From Sporisorium sorghi (lineage: Eukaryota > Basidiomycota > Ustilaginomycetes > Ustilaginales > Ustilaginaceae), in the NCBI GenBank assembly GCA_023212695.1, contig JALCCG010000217.1, positions 1 through 36,278 of the forward strand: 36,278 nucleotides of DNA. Reading direction: 5' to 3'. Positions within the stretch are counted from its first letter, which is position 1. Every line of letters starts with the position of its first letter. The notes below the pieces were generated by a model. That model was not told the DNA's origin, ran no database searches, and was given only the letters and a program-made list of their open reading frames with translations. Positions 9,921 through 18,937 of the stretch are shown piece by piece. The position numbers and the translations under genes were made by a program.

Positions 9921-9966
9921 ACTTGCGGCTGCGTCGACATGTGCTGCAGTTTTTGCGCTTGAAAGT

Positions 9967-11300
9967 TTACACTCTGGCCCGGATCATGCGCTCCCAAACG
10001 CCCATCTGAGCGTTCAACACGAGCATGACGTCCCTCTGCACCTTGACGTCCTCGAGCTCAGCCAGCGCTTCCACCCTCGCGTTCGCCCAGCTTGATCTGG
10101 CTTTGCCCCACTCCACCCCTGCCATCTCGCCCTTGAGTGCGGCGAGATCCGTCTCGAGCAGCGCCTGTGTCCGCGTGGTGCGGGCAGCAGAGGCGGTCTG
10201 CGCCGCGAGTTGGGCTTCGAGCTCCGAGGTGTGGGTTTGCGAATGCTGCAGCTGCGCGCGGAGCGCCGCGAGTTCCGAGAGTGCTGTGGAGAGCTGCGAT
10301 TCGTGTGCCGATCCCGAAGGTGCCACACCTGGTGGTGGGGTGACAGCCTCCGCAGCCTGAACCGGTGAGGCAGGCTCAGACTGCGGGACAGCCTCGTTTT
10401 CAGGAGGTGGGGTCTGCTCGGGTGCCAAGTCCTCCAGCCCAATGCGGGCAACCGCGCTGACCAGCTCGTCCAGGTACCTGTCGTCCTCGGTAAGGAGCAT
10501 CGCACTGATGCTCTTCCCCATGTCGGAATCCGCCTTTGCGGTCGGATTTCCTAAGAGCCCTTCATGATCCTGTTCCTCGTCTGCCTTGCTTAGAGATGCC
10601 GCACTGCTCGCTGCGTTATCGTCACCGTTTTGAGGCCCGAGCTTGATGGAAGCAAAGTGGGCTTCAAGACCGAGCGATTCTCGGAGCGCCTTCTTCAGAC
10701 GAGATCGCGTCTTGGCCGACATGGCAACGGACGGTGGACAAGCACGTGCGCTCTTGGACGGCGAGATGGCATGAGCAGCAGCCGCGGAAGGGAAGGGCGT
10801 AGACGGAATTGAGGGGACGTTTCGATATGCTTGACGTCGCACCGGAGTCTCGACCGTCTCTTCACCTCTGTCCTTGACTGCAACGTTAGGGCGACGTGGA
10901 AGACGCATGGCGGCAGCGGCTCGAAGCGACGGCGAAGCGCACGAGGTGTCTGTGCCGTCCTCGTCGGTCTGTGCCAGTTCTGCCTCCTCGTCGCCGTCAT
11001 TGTTTGCGACTTGCCCAAGACTGCCGCCGCCGGGCTGAGAGGCCGTCTCGGCATGTTTTCCTGCCACCGTGGCAGCAATGACACTCGGCGGGGTATCCAA
11101 ATATGCTCCGTCACGCAACACTGGCGACCTGAGCATGCTGACGTCCGACACGGGAGAGCCAGCAGCTAGATCCAACGCCATCAAATCCACTGAAACATCC
11201 CCGGCCCATGCCTCGAGCTCTTCCGATGCCTCCCTCTGCGATCTGTAAGCTTGAGCCTTGTCTTGTTGAAGAGGCGACGAGACAGTGTCGACCGTATCCG

Positions 11301-11345
<45 letters not shown>

Positions 11346-13611
11346 TTTCGTCAGCGAGCAAGTCATTCACCTTGAGATTGGCTTTCTGCGCAACGACCTT
11401 GAGGCTTGCCAGAAGGTTTGCGTCGATCGCGCTCGACGAGAGGACAGGATTGTGATGGTCAAGTGCGCTGCTTTGCGAACTTGCGAGCTTCCGAGACGGT
11501 TCCGCTGCTGCGTTGTTTTCTGTTGCCTCTTGCTTGGCTGCAGTTGGGAAGAGCAACAGCGAAGACTTGATGGGCGATCTGGAACCAGACCGCGGCAGAG
11601 TCGACACAGAGACGGAAGGCGTCACGGCAGCGCCTGCTGCTGGTTGTTCGCCCTGCAGCTGCTTCAAGCCAGCACGCGGTGTACTCTGCAACTTGCTTTG
11701 CGAGCCAAACTTGTTGATGGAGGACGACCTTGCGAGACTCGAGGCGCGTTCAGAGGGCGAAGCGACCGAGCTGACAGAGCTGAGCGCGGAAGAAGAGGAA
11801 GACGAAGAGAGAATCGCGCCGCTGAGTCTCTTTTTCGCCTTGATCAGAGCCTCGGGCGTGCTGATGGGTTGATGGTGAGTGGCTTTGGCTGCTTGAAGTG
11901 CGAGAATGGAAGGATGTATAGGGTTGGCCTGAATGATTGACGCTCGGATGCCGAGATCTTGCCTGCTGGAGCGAGAGGGAAGTGCGTGTTCTGTGCCAGT
12001 GCCAGATTTGACCTCTTTGGCTGAATCTGTCTGTAAACCACGCGTTCGAAGCACAGAGAGAGACGACATCTTCGAAGGCGATGCAGGGATGCTCTCGACT
12101 GGCTGGACCGTCTCGGCTTCGTTCTTCTCAGAATGACGACCAAGCTCGATGAGCGTCTGAGAAGGACTGTTGGCCTTTGATTGACTAGCAGGCTGCGACA
12201 CTGCCAAAGGCAAGCTCGATCGAATTCGTCCTGGTGCTGCAAAAGCAGCGCCAACGCCGTGTCGCTTGGATCCAGCTGTGGATATGTGCTGCGAGATGTT
12301 CTCCTTTTCGTTGGCGGCTGCCGTGAAATTTGCGCTGATGCTGTTGCTCGACGATCGTCTGTGGAGACGGCCCGCAGGTCTAGCGGTTGTGTTGTTGCCA
12401 AAGCTCGGAATTCTCGAGTTCGTCGAGACGTTGGAGGCAGGCGGGAGCATCATTGTCTGTGTCGAACCACCGTTTTCGACGGCAGGGGTGGCATCACTAC
12501 GCTGGGCCTTGATGCGCCTGGTGCGGATGCGGGAGACGTCCGGACCTTCGAGATCATCTTGATCCGCCTCTTCGTCGTCATCGTCTTCGTCATCTTCGTC
12601 ATCACCAGAGTCAATGTCGTCGTTTTCGTCGTTGCCAGTGCTGCTCAGCAAAGCAGGTCTGAGTAGTTGGATGGGCTTTTCATCCAAGAGCGTCTTGACG
12701 GGCGCTATCTTTGGCTTGAGCCTCGGCAGTGTTCCAATCTTGGGCTTCTGCTGCTGTGAAGCCGCAGTCGGCCTAGCCGATGCGCCGATGGTACGATTTC
12801 GCACGCTTCCACAGAGGCTGGCTGTTCGCGAGTCGGAATGGGCCGATGCGGGAGAGGTAGTGGTGCTGTTGGGAGTGGTCTGAGCATTAGCTGCGTGCAC
12901 TTCGGCGACACTGTCGGATCTTGCGATCTTGCGAGGAGCCTTGGAAGCAGAGGAAGGGGAAGGCAGCAATTTCAGCGATGTAGCAGCTGCACCTCCCCAC
13001 TGTGTGCGAGCAGATGGCGGACCGGGCAGCTTGCAAGTCCCGGCGCGTGAACGATTCGAGCTGGAAGCTGCGCTCTTGTTGTTTGATCCACTAGATGATG
13101 AGACAGAGGCGGGGCTCTTGCGCATGATCTGTCCGAAATCGCTCAGGATGCTGCCATCTGCTGCTGTTGACATGGCTGTGTAAGCCTCATCCACCGGTCG
13201 CTTTCCGAGCGAAGACGACGCTCGGGTGGTTTCGGGACTGGCGCCGTTGACACCATCTCTGCGACGAGGCAGAGTCGATGTAAAAGCAGAGTCTGTCGAA
13301 GCCGAGTTGAAGCGTCCCCTGGCGCCTTTGAGGGAAGGAATGCTGCTGGCGTTGCAGTTGATGCCGCGGATGGATCGCACGATGCCGTCTGACTGAGATG
13401 GTTGCTGTGTTTCTGACGGGAACACAGCTGCTCCGCTACTGACTGCTACAGCAGCATCCCTGGAAGCAAGCTTGGATGCCTTGTGCTGAACCAACGCGGC
13501 GCGGAAGGAGAACTTGGGCGAAGAAAGCACGCCGATGCCTCCGATCTTGGTCTGCTGCTGTTGCTGGGTTTTGCGCTTCGGCGAAGGCGATTTTGACGGA
13601 GCCGCCGACAT
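9967..13611 (-). CDS. Large low-complexity protein with C-terminal coiled coil, unknown function
   Basis: I do not recognise this 1214-residue product. It starts MSAAPSKSPSPKRK and is mostly Ser/Thr/Ala/Pro-rich and probably disordered. It has basic Ser-Pro motifs typical of kinase targets, an acidic run of Asp and Glu near residue 350, and about 14 Gln near residue 765. The most ordered part is the C-terminus. About residues 1100-1200 form heptad-like Leu/Ala repeats with Gln, Glu and Arg (LSELAALRAQLQ, LETDLAALKGEM), and the end reads DVMLVLNAQMGVWERMI. A scaffold or cytoskeleton-linked protein would fit, but this is a guess from composition. The frame is continuous over 3.6 kb, which argues strongly that it is a real gene. 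A 23-A tract lies about 210 bp upstream of its ATG. Confidence 0.75.
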
Positions 13612-13817
13612 GCTGACTATGGTGTGATGTGATCGTCAAGAGCGCGTCGACTCAGCGTGACCATCTGCTGAGCCAACGGTGATGAGAGATGTGATGGAGT
13701 GAAGGAAGCAAAAGCAAAAGCGCAGTTTCATCTGGCAGCGTGGGAACGAAAAACAAGAGACCAACACAACAACACACCCGCACATGCTCGCTCGCTTCCT
13801 GCAGCAGCCGCTTGGGG

Positions 13818-13840
13818 AAAAAAAAAAAAAAAAAAAAAAA
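13818..13840. repeat. 23-bp poly-A tract upstream of the 1214-residue gene
   Basis: A pure run of 23 A lies about 210 bp upstream of the minus-strand start at 13611. Similar tracts lie upstream of several other genes in this window and may keep promoters free of nucleosomes. Confidence 0.8.
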
Positions 13841-13999
13841 GGGTCCAAGCTAAAAATCGGGTTCCCACCGACGCGTCCTTCTGCACGCTCGCATGTCACA
13901 CACACACATCGGAAATACTCGTCCTGTGTATGACTGATACACTGGCTTATACAACACTCATACATGAAGATATGAGAAAATAAGGCCAAGTCGTCAACT

Positions 14000-14890
14000 T
14001 ATGTACAGAAGTCGGCATCAGTTATTCAACACACAGTTATGACTTACGACACTCAGCGCTGAGTGTTCAGACTCAGTGCTGTGATTCCTAAGTTGTGATC
14101 TTGGGAGAGTGTCGTGTTGTTCCAGAGTCCCACGTGTGAATGTTCCAGACTGTGATGTTGGGGTGTCAGTCACGGTAGGATAATATCGAGTAATGAATAT
14201 AGCATAGTGGTTGGAAGCTTCAAATACGGCTGTTGAGTTTCAACACTCAGTGCTGAGTGTTGAGAGTCGCTCAGTGATCTTGGGTTTAGTCGGATAAGTT
14301 AGTGATTCAATGGTATTTCTGTCTCATCTTTGTGTGTTCTCGGGTCCTTATATACATGTGAATGAGTCGACCACCCTCTGCTATGAGGGTGTGCCAACTG
14401 TGCATAGTTCCCATGTTCCCTTGCTGAGTATCCATCGTGCTCTGATGAAGTGCCACACTCAGTACTGAGTGTTCATAGCCTACCAACAGAAAACCAACAC
14501 TCAGTGCTGAGTGTCGCTCCCCTTCGAGGGTGTTTGTGATGCCACTTGTGAGCTTCCATGCTCTCTAATTGGTTTGGCTCTCCCAGGTCTGAGTGCTATC
14601 TTGAGTTCGACCGACCAAGGTGACTCGACCTGGCTTCATCCGGGTATGAAGGTTTCCCTGGGAGGTTTGTCATTGGTCCATTGGGTGTTGGTTCCTGTCA
14701 CCAAGTGTTTGTAGCCATTCGAGGGTACTCAACACTCAGCGCTGAGTGTTGAGACTTGTGCCTGAGCCAATAAGATCGTGGCCTTGCATTATTTGAAGTG
14801 GGAAAATTCTGAGGAATTTCTCCAAGGACCGAGCATCACATTTTTGAGATCTTCCGATTGGTTCCAACACTCACCGCTGAGTGTTGGGCT
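14000..14890 (-). mobile_element. Possible LTR-like regulatory remnant, minus orientation
   Basis: Read on the minus strand, CCAAT-type boxes (ATTGG or CCAAT near 14566, 14671, 14678, 14766 and 14858) are followed by TATATAAGG at about 14345-14353. About 60 bp later comes ACTAACTTATCC. This order resembles the U3-R-U5 part of an LTR. It carries the palindromes described separately. No gag or pol coding is visible and I could not find clear TG...CA ends or target duplications, so the class is uncertain. It could also be a promoter of a non-coding transcript. Confidence 0.35.
14049..14887. repeat. Six dispersed palindromes with core ACACTCAGYGCTGAGTGT
   Basis: Palindromes lie at 14049-14066, 14241-14262, 14455-14472 (centre AGTACT), 14497-14514, 14728-14753 (a perfect 26-bp palindrome) and 14864-14887 (one centre base changed). 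The arms are nearly identical, while the centre varies as CG, TG, TA or CC. A half copy (ACTCAGTGCTG) lies near 14071. The spacing is irregular, about 42 to 235 bp. The sequence between copies is not itself repeated as far as I can see, so this is not a simple tandem satellite. They could be binding sites for a dimeric protein, hairpin-forming elements, or parts of a transposon terminus. Confidence 0.85.
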
Positions 14891-15039
14891 TCGTGGAGTG
14901 ATGTACTCAAGTATGAGATGAAAGTCTGACTTTGCATAGTGAATCCAACAGAAGACTGATATACTGGCTAATGTTGTCCTCACAGAGACCTTCTGCACAA
15001 AATATGTACATGCTTAACTTAACATTTGGCCAAAAAAGA

Positions 15040-15150
15040 AAGCGAAAAAGAAAGCTCCCTCTTCAGGGTTTGAACCCCCACCCATCCAGCCTCAATCTAA
15101 CACATATCCAATTTTTCGTTTTTTTTTCCACTGCACCACCATGTGTGCTT
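15040..15150 (-). mobile_element. Pol III A/B-box pair, possible tRNA-derived SINE
   Basis: On the minus strand TGGTGCAGTGG (15138-15128) fits the A-box consensus TRGYNNARNGG, and GGTTCAAACCC (15076-15066) fits the B-box consensus GGTTCRANNCC. The boxes are 51 nt apart, with an A-rich stretch after the A box. The acceptor and T stems do not pair well, so this is not a working tRNA gene. The T/C-rich sequence beyond the B box (about 15030-15055) would be the body or tail. A chance match in repeat DNA is possible. Confidence 0.4.
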
Positions 15151-15299
15151 TTTTTCTGTTGGAAAATCCGAAGTGATTTTACTTCACCATTTCAGCAGGA
15201 ACCTGTCTCACCACGCACTTGGCATTGTCGGCACAGACAATGCATTTTCCAAGCAGACAACAAGACTCAGCACACAGAACGCATACAGTGTGGTGATAA

Positions 15300-15910
15300 A
15301 CAACATTCACCACTCACCTCTGATATTCACCGCTCACTTGCCATTGGTTTGCCACTTGAGCCAATGAGGTGACCAATCTCGCTCGAAGAGGTCCGGACAG
15401 ACCTGATGATGAATGGACAAGGCTCCCAGCAGAGAGGCACTTATAGGTGTCGACAACTCATTGGCTACACGGACCTGCACTACTGCCAGTCGACTGGATG
15501 ACTTTACCCAAACACGACCAAGGATGGGCACTGAACTGGCACGACTGACCTCGTCATTGGTTGAGCTCATGGACCAATTGGGTGCAGCCATCCTTGGTAG
15601 CCAATAAGGAGCCTGGAACCCGAGTCAGAGAGGAGGAGATCATGGGATGGTTGGAGCAAGCTGCAACGGACACAGGTCACCTGCACAAAGCACAGGTTGT
15701 CTGTACCAACAATGGGAAGGCAACACAGAGAAGGGGAATGCACAGGAGGAAAAGCTGGAAACATTAGTTAGAAGGCTCACCCATCACATATATAAGACAA
15801 TTGTGTACAGTATCGACGGATGAAGAACTCATCAAATCAACACCTGATTTCCTCTACCATTAACTTGGTTATAGGTGCCTATTATCCCAATACGGCACCT
15901 TCAGCCACAT
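15300..15910 (+). mobile_element. Possible LTR-like regulatory remnant, plus orientation
   Basis: At least seven CCAAT or ATTGG boxes lie between 15340 and 15610, followed by ATATATAAGAC at about 15787. About 75 bp further on comes CATTAACTTGGTTATAGG. This repeats the CCAAT-TATA-TAACTT order seen in the opposite direction at 14000-14890, so the two may be related elements inserted head to head. There is no coding sequence of an element between them. The short frames here have no protein character. Confidence 0.35.
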
Positions 15911-16300
15911 AGTTCTCACCTCTGGCAAGTTGCATAAGTCCAAGCTACCAGACCATTGTCGACCAGGCTCACAAAGGATTATTTCTCCCCGCATTATTAT
16001 GCCACTGAAATCATATCAGTGATGTGCACCCAAGATAATTAATTCCAAGTTCACACTCCAGATTACCGGTACCGACAACCACTGTGAGGAACTGCTAAGT
16101 CCAGGTAGTCGCCGATCTCCCCAATCGACAACTTCAGCCAGGTCTTTGACTCACTTTCCCACATTTTCAAGGGTCTGGACGCTTTCCAACTAAGTACCCC
16201 ATAGAATTCGAAAATCAAATGAATCTACTGTACGGAAAGGTAGGTCTAACAATTACTGCGATTTTTTCTGGCTGGCTACATCAAAGCTGATGCAGCAGCT
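15911..16300. other. Non-coding remainder of the repeat block
   Basis: The base composition is more AT-rich than the flanking genes and no frame looks like protein. It may be the internal, decayed part of the plus-oriented LTR-like element. I see no RNA gene or array here. Confidence 0.5.
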
Positions 16301-16309
16301 AGTACACAC

Positions 16310-16440
16310 CCTCTGTATCAGCCCAGACCAATACACAACCAATACACATGCTTGCTGCTGTATTAAAACTGATACACAGCTCACATACAAGGGCTGTATC
16401 AGTGCTGTAGCAGAAATGGCTGATACAGAGGCACTGTATT
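16310..16440. repeat. Inverted repeats built on TGTATCA/TGATACA
   Basis: CCTCTGTATCAGCC at 16310-16323 is the exact reverse complement of GGCTGATACAGAGG at 16418-16431. Between them lie further copies of CTGATACA and CTGTATCAG in both directions, plus ATACACA repeats. A short MITE-like element or a cluster of protein-binding sites would fit. It ends about 130 bp before the LYC1-like remnant. Confidence 0.55.
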
Positions 16441-16568
16441 AGCCGGTGTGGTAGTTACAAATCACTCGACTTTTTCCGATGTGACACACAACACTCTGCC
16501 TCAGCTCGTCTATCAAGAGCCCTGTCTGTCTGTTGCAACGCAAGAGAGCGACTCGGCACTGGCGAGGT

Positions 16569-17634
16569 CTAGCACCACCATCCGTACTCGTCACACACCC
16601 ATTCTACCCTCTCGCCCTGCTGCTTATCGCCATACCACGCCAACGCAGGCAGACTGGTGCCTTTCCCCTTCCTCTCTACCACCACACCGCCGTGCAACGC
16701 CTCTTTGAACCTATCCACTTTTGCGCCCTCTTGCAGTGCATCTTGATCCTCTTTGGTGAGTTGCACGCCCAAGCTCGCGAGATCGACGTTCCAGGCGACG
16801 CATTTGTGCATCCCGAATTCGGCTGCCTGTTGCCGCACTGTGCCCGCCAGCTGCGCGAACGCAGTGGCAGAGGTGAAGCGCAGTCGCAGAACGGCGACTT
16901 TGCGCTCGACGTGGTCGAACATCCACACTGCGTACGACGCTTCTTCTTCGATCCGGGTCGCGGAGGGAAGCAGGAGCGCAAAGTGGCTCGGCTTGGGTGC
17001 GGATTCGGGCAGCAGCGTAGTGGCGTAGAAGTTGGAGCGTTTGATGAGCCATCGCCAGGACGTTGCTTCTGGGTCGTCGACGCAGAATCGGATCGTGTCG
17101 TTGGGAGCAGAAGGCTTTTCCAGTTGCGAGAGCAGGTGCTGACGGTCGATGCGGCCGAGCTCGGGCAGCTGTTCGGGTCGCAACCACTTTGCACCCTCTG
17201 GCAGCGCGACGGGCTGTTCTCCGTCCGAAAGAGGCTGCCACTCGACATGGCGATTGCCAACCACCTTCCATCCAAACTGCGAGTAGTAATCGTCAATATC
17301 GCTGTACAGGAACGAACATATCGCGTTGCCTCGATACTTCCCCCCATCCTTGAACTCGCCCGCCCTCCTCTCCCTCGTCCAACTTGACCACGAGCGCACC
17401 ACTCCCTTCCACTTTCACCCCCTCCTGCTCGTCCAACGGCCTAGGCACCTCACCCCGCGGGCTCAGCTGGTGCTGCAGTAGCGTCATCATCTTTGCCGCG
17501 TATCCATTCCTCCGCTTGTTCTCTGGGAGAGAGATCAAAGATGGCAGCACCAAGTGGGGATCCACAAGCGACAAGAAACGACTTGTTGCAGCTCTTCGGC
17601 GTTTCGGCCGTTCTTCCTGACCGACCAGCGCCAA
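16569..17634 (-). pseudogene. LYC1-type GNAT acetyltransferase remnant
   Basis: The 3' part (16569 to about 17375) is open and matches the LYC1 family of lysine N-acetyltransferases known from yeasts. It has the GNAT end motif CSFLYSDIDDYYSQFGWKVVG followed by the family's long C-terminal domain (TSWRWLIKRSNFYATTLL, ASYAVWMFDHVERKVAVLRLRF). The acetyl-CoA loop block PENKRRNGYAAKMMTLLQ lies upstream, in a different frame. The join is within a G/A-rich run at about 17356-17378, so at least one 1-nt frameshift separates the two halves. About 100 or more N-terminal residues expected before the acetyl-CoA loop are missing. Only about 100 bp of unrelated sequence remains before the shared promoter of the divergent UBX gene. 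A truncated pseudogene is the best reading; a short intron in place of the frameshift is less likely. Confidence 0.65.
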
Positions 17635-17854
17635 CTACAGATCTAACAAATCTCGGATTTTTCTTTTCAAGGGTCGCCACGGCTGACGTGTTGCTTTGTG
17701 TTGATGAAACTGCGCTTTGACCCTCCACTGCTCAGCTCTCCCTATCCAACAACCACCTCGAAAGCGTCTCATTCGTATCCTGCTTGACTCCATCATCACC
17801 CTTTCAACGCAGCACCACTCGCCGCCGCATCGAGCGTCCCATCCATCAGCCCAA

Positions 17855-18714
17855 ATGTCAACATCGAACGAGATCACCTCCCCAGCCTCCGGCTCCAACT
17901 CTAACTCCAACTCCAACAGCGCCGATGGCATCCGGGTCTTCCTCCCACCCTCCTCCACAGCACCTACGATCGTTCCCCCACTGCCCGCAGAGGACGACCT
18001 GAAACCGACCCCCGAAGAGCTCAAAACCGCGTTCCGCTCGACGCTGCTGCAACGGCACGGGCCGGATGCGCCGCTGCTCACGCGTGCGCAGCGAGAAAAA
18101 CAAGAGGCGCGCCTGGGGCTCTACTCCTCGCGCAACCGCACGTGGACGGCGGTGCGCATCCGCGTGCGCTTCGCGGACCGCACCATGATCGAGAACACGT
18201 TCAGCGAGGCCGACACGCTTGCGGACGTGTATGCGTTCCTCGACTCCGCCGTGGATGAGGAGGTGGTGAGGGGGAAGAAGGCCGTGCTCTATACCGCGCC
18301 GCCGAGGGTGGAGTACGGGCGGGAGGATAAGCGATGGAAGGGCAAGACGCTGAGAGAGCTCGGGTGGATCCCGAGCGCGGTGGTCAGTGTGAAATGGGAC
18401 GACGAGCGGATGAATGCCAGCGGGTTTCCCGCGCCGTTGAAGGGACAGCTGCGGGGAAGGGCCGAGCCGGTGCCCCCACCGCCGAGCTTCGATCAGCCGC
18501 CGCCGCAGTCACAGCAGAGCAGTTCAGCATCGGCATCGTCGAGCAATACGACTGGCAGTGCCGCGGCGAAACCAATGCCGAAATGGCTCAAGAACATTGT
18601 TAGTAAGTCTTGGTTTCCCGTTTACACGGCGTATTGGGTGGTTGGGCATGGGATGCTGACTTTGACCTCGACTTCTTTTTTCTTTGCGGCTGCGGCTGAT
18701 CAACAGAGAAGTAG
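17855..18714 (+). CDS. UBX-domain protein (TUG/ASPSCR1-like), one intron
   Basis: The protein has a C-terminal UBX domain of the ASPSCR1/TUG and yeast Ubx4 type (VRIRVRFADRTMIENTF, then ADVYAFLDSAV, TAPPRVEY and LRELGWIPSAVVSVKWDD). Such proteins are Cdc48/p97 cofactors. Exons are 17855-18602 and 18707-18714. The intron has GTAAGT at 18603, a CTGAT branch site near 18695 and CAG at 18706. It joins the frame so that the protein ends PKWLKNIVKK after about 251 residues, as in related proteins that end PKWLK...KK. Reading through the intron instead gives a hydrophobic tail that I consider false. The start at 17855 (MSTSNEI) is preferred; the frame is open back to 17717. The N-terminal ubiquitin-like domain of full TUG proteins is not present, so this is a short form. 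Confidence 0.82.
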
Positions 18715-18937
18715 CCTAGACGACAGACAGGAATCGGCTAAACGGCAGAGGCTCACTCCGCCTCAAGCAGCCCATCCTTCGCGCACTCAGATCGACGAAC
18801 AGGACATGCAACTCGATTGATTCACTCTCACACACACCGCACGCATGCAGCAATCAACGTTTGCAATTCCTAACGAGTCTTCCTTCCTGCATTGCGTGCA
18901 AATACAATCTTCACAAGCGCCGCCTGCGTCTTTGCAC

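Noticed and set aside
14049..14887. A CRISPR-like array
   Set aside because: The repeats are palindromes at irregular 42-235 bp spacing in a eukaryotic genome, with no cas genes.
15061..15140. A genuine tRNA gene on the minus strand
   Set aside because: A and B boxes are present, but acceptor and T stems do not pair, and the sequence between the boxes cannot form D and anticodon arms.
14511..15607. Several short open frames inside the repeat block
   Set aside because: They are short, have no domain or composition signal, and overlap palindromes and promoter-like repeats.
18603..18820. A C-terminal hydrophobic segment on the UBX protein by read-through
   Set aside because: A good GT-AG intron removes it and gives the expected PKWLK...KK ending; the hydrophobic stretch is intron sequence.
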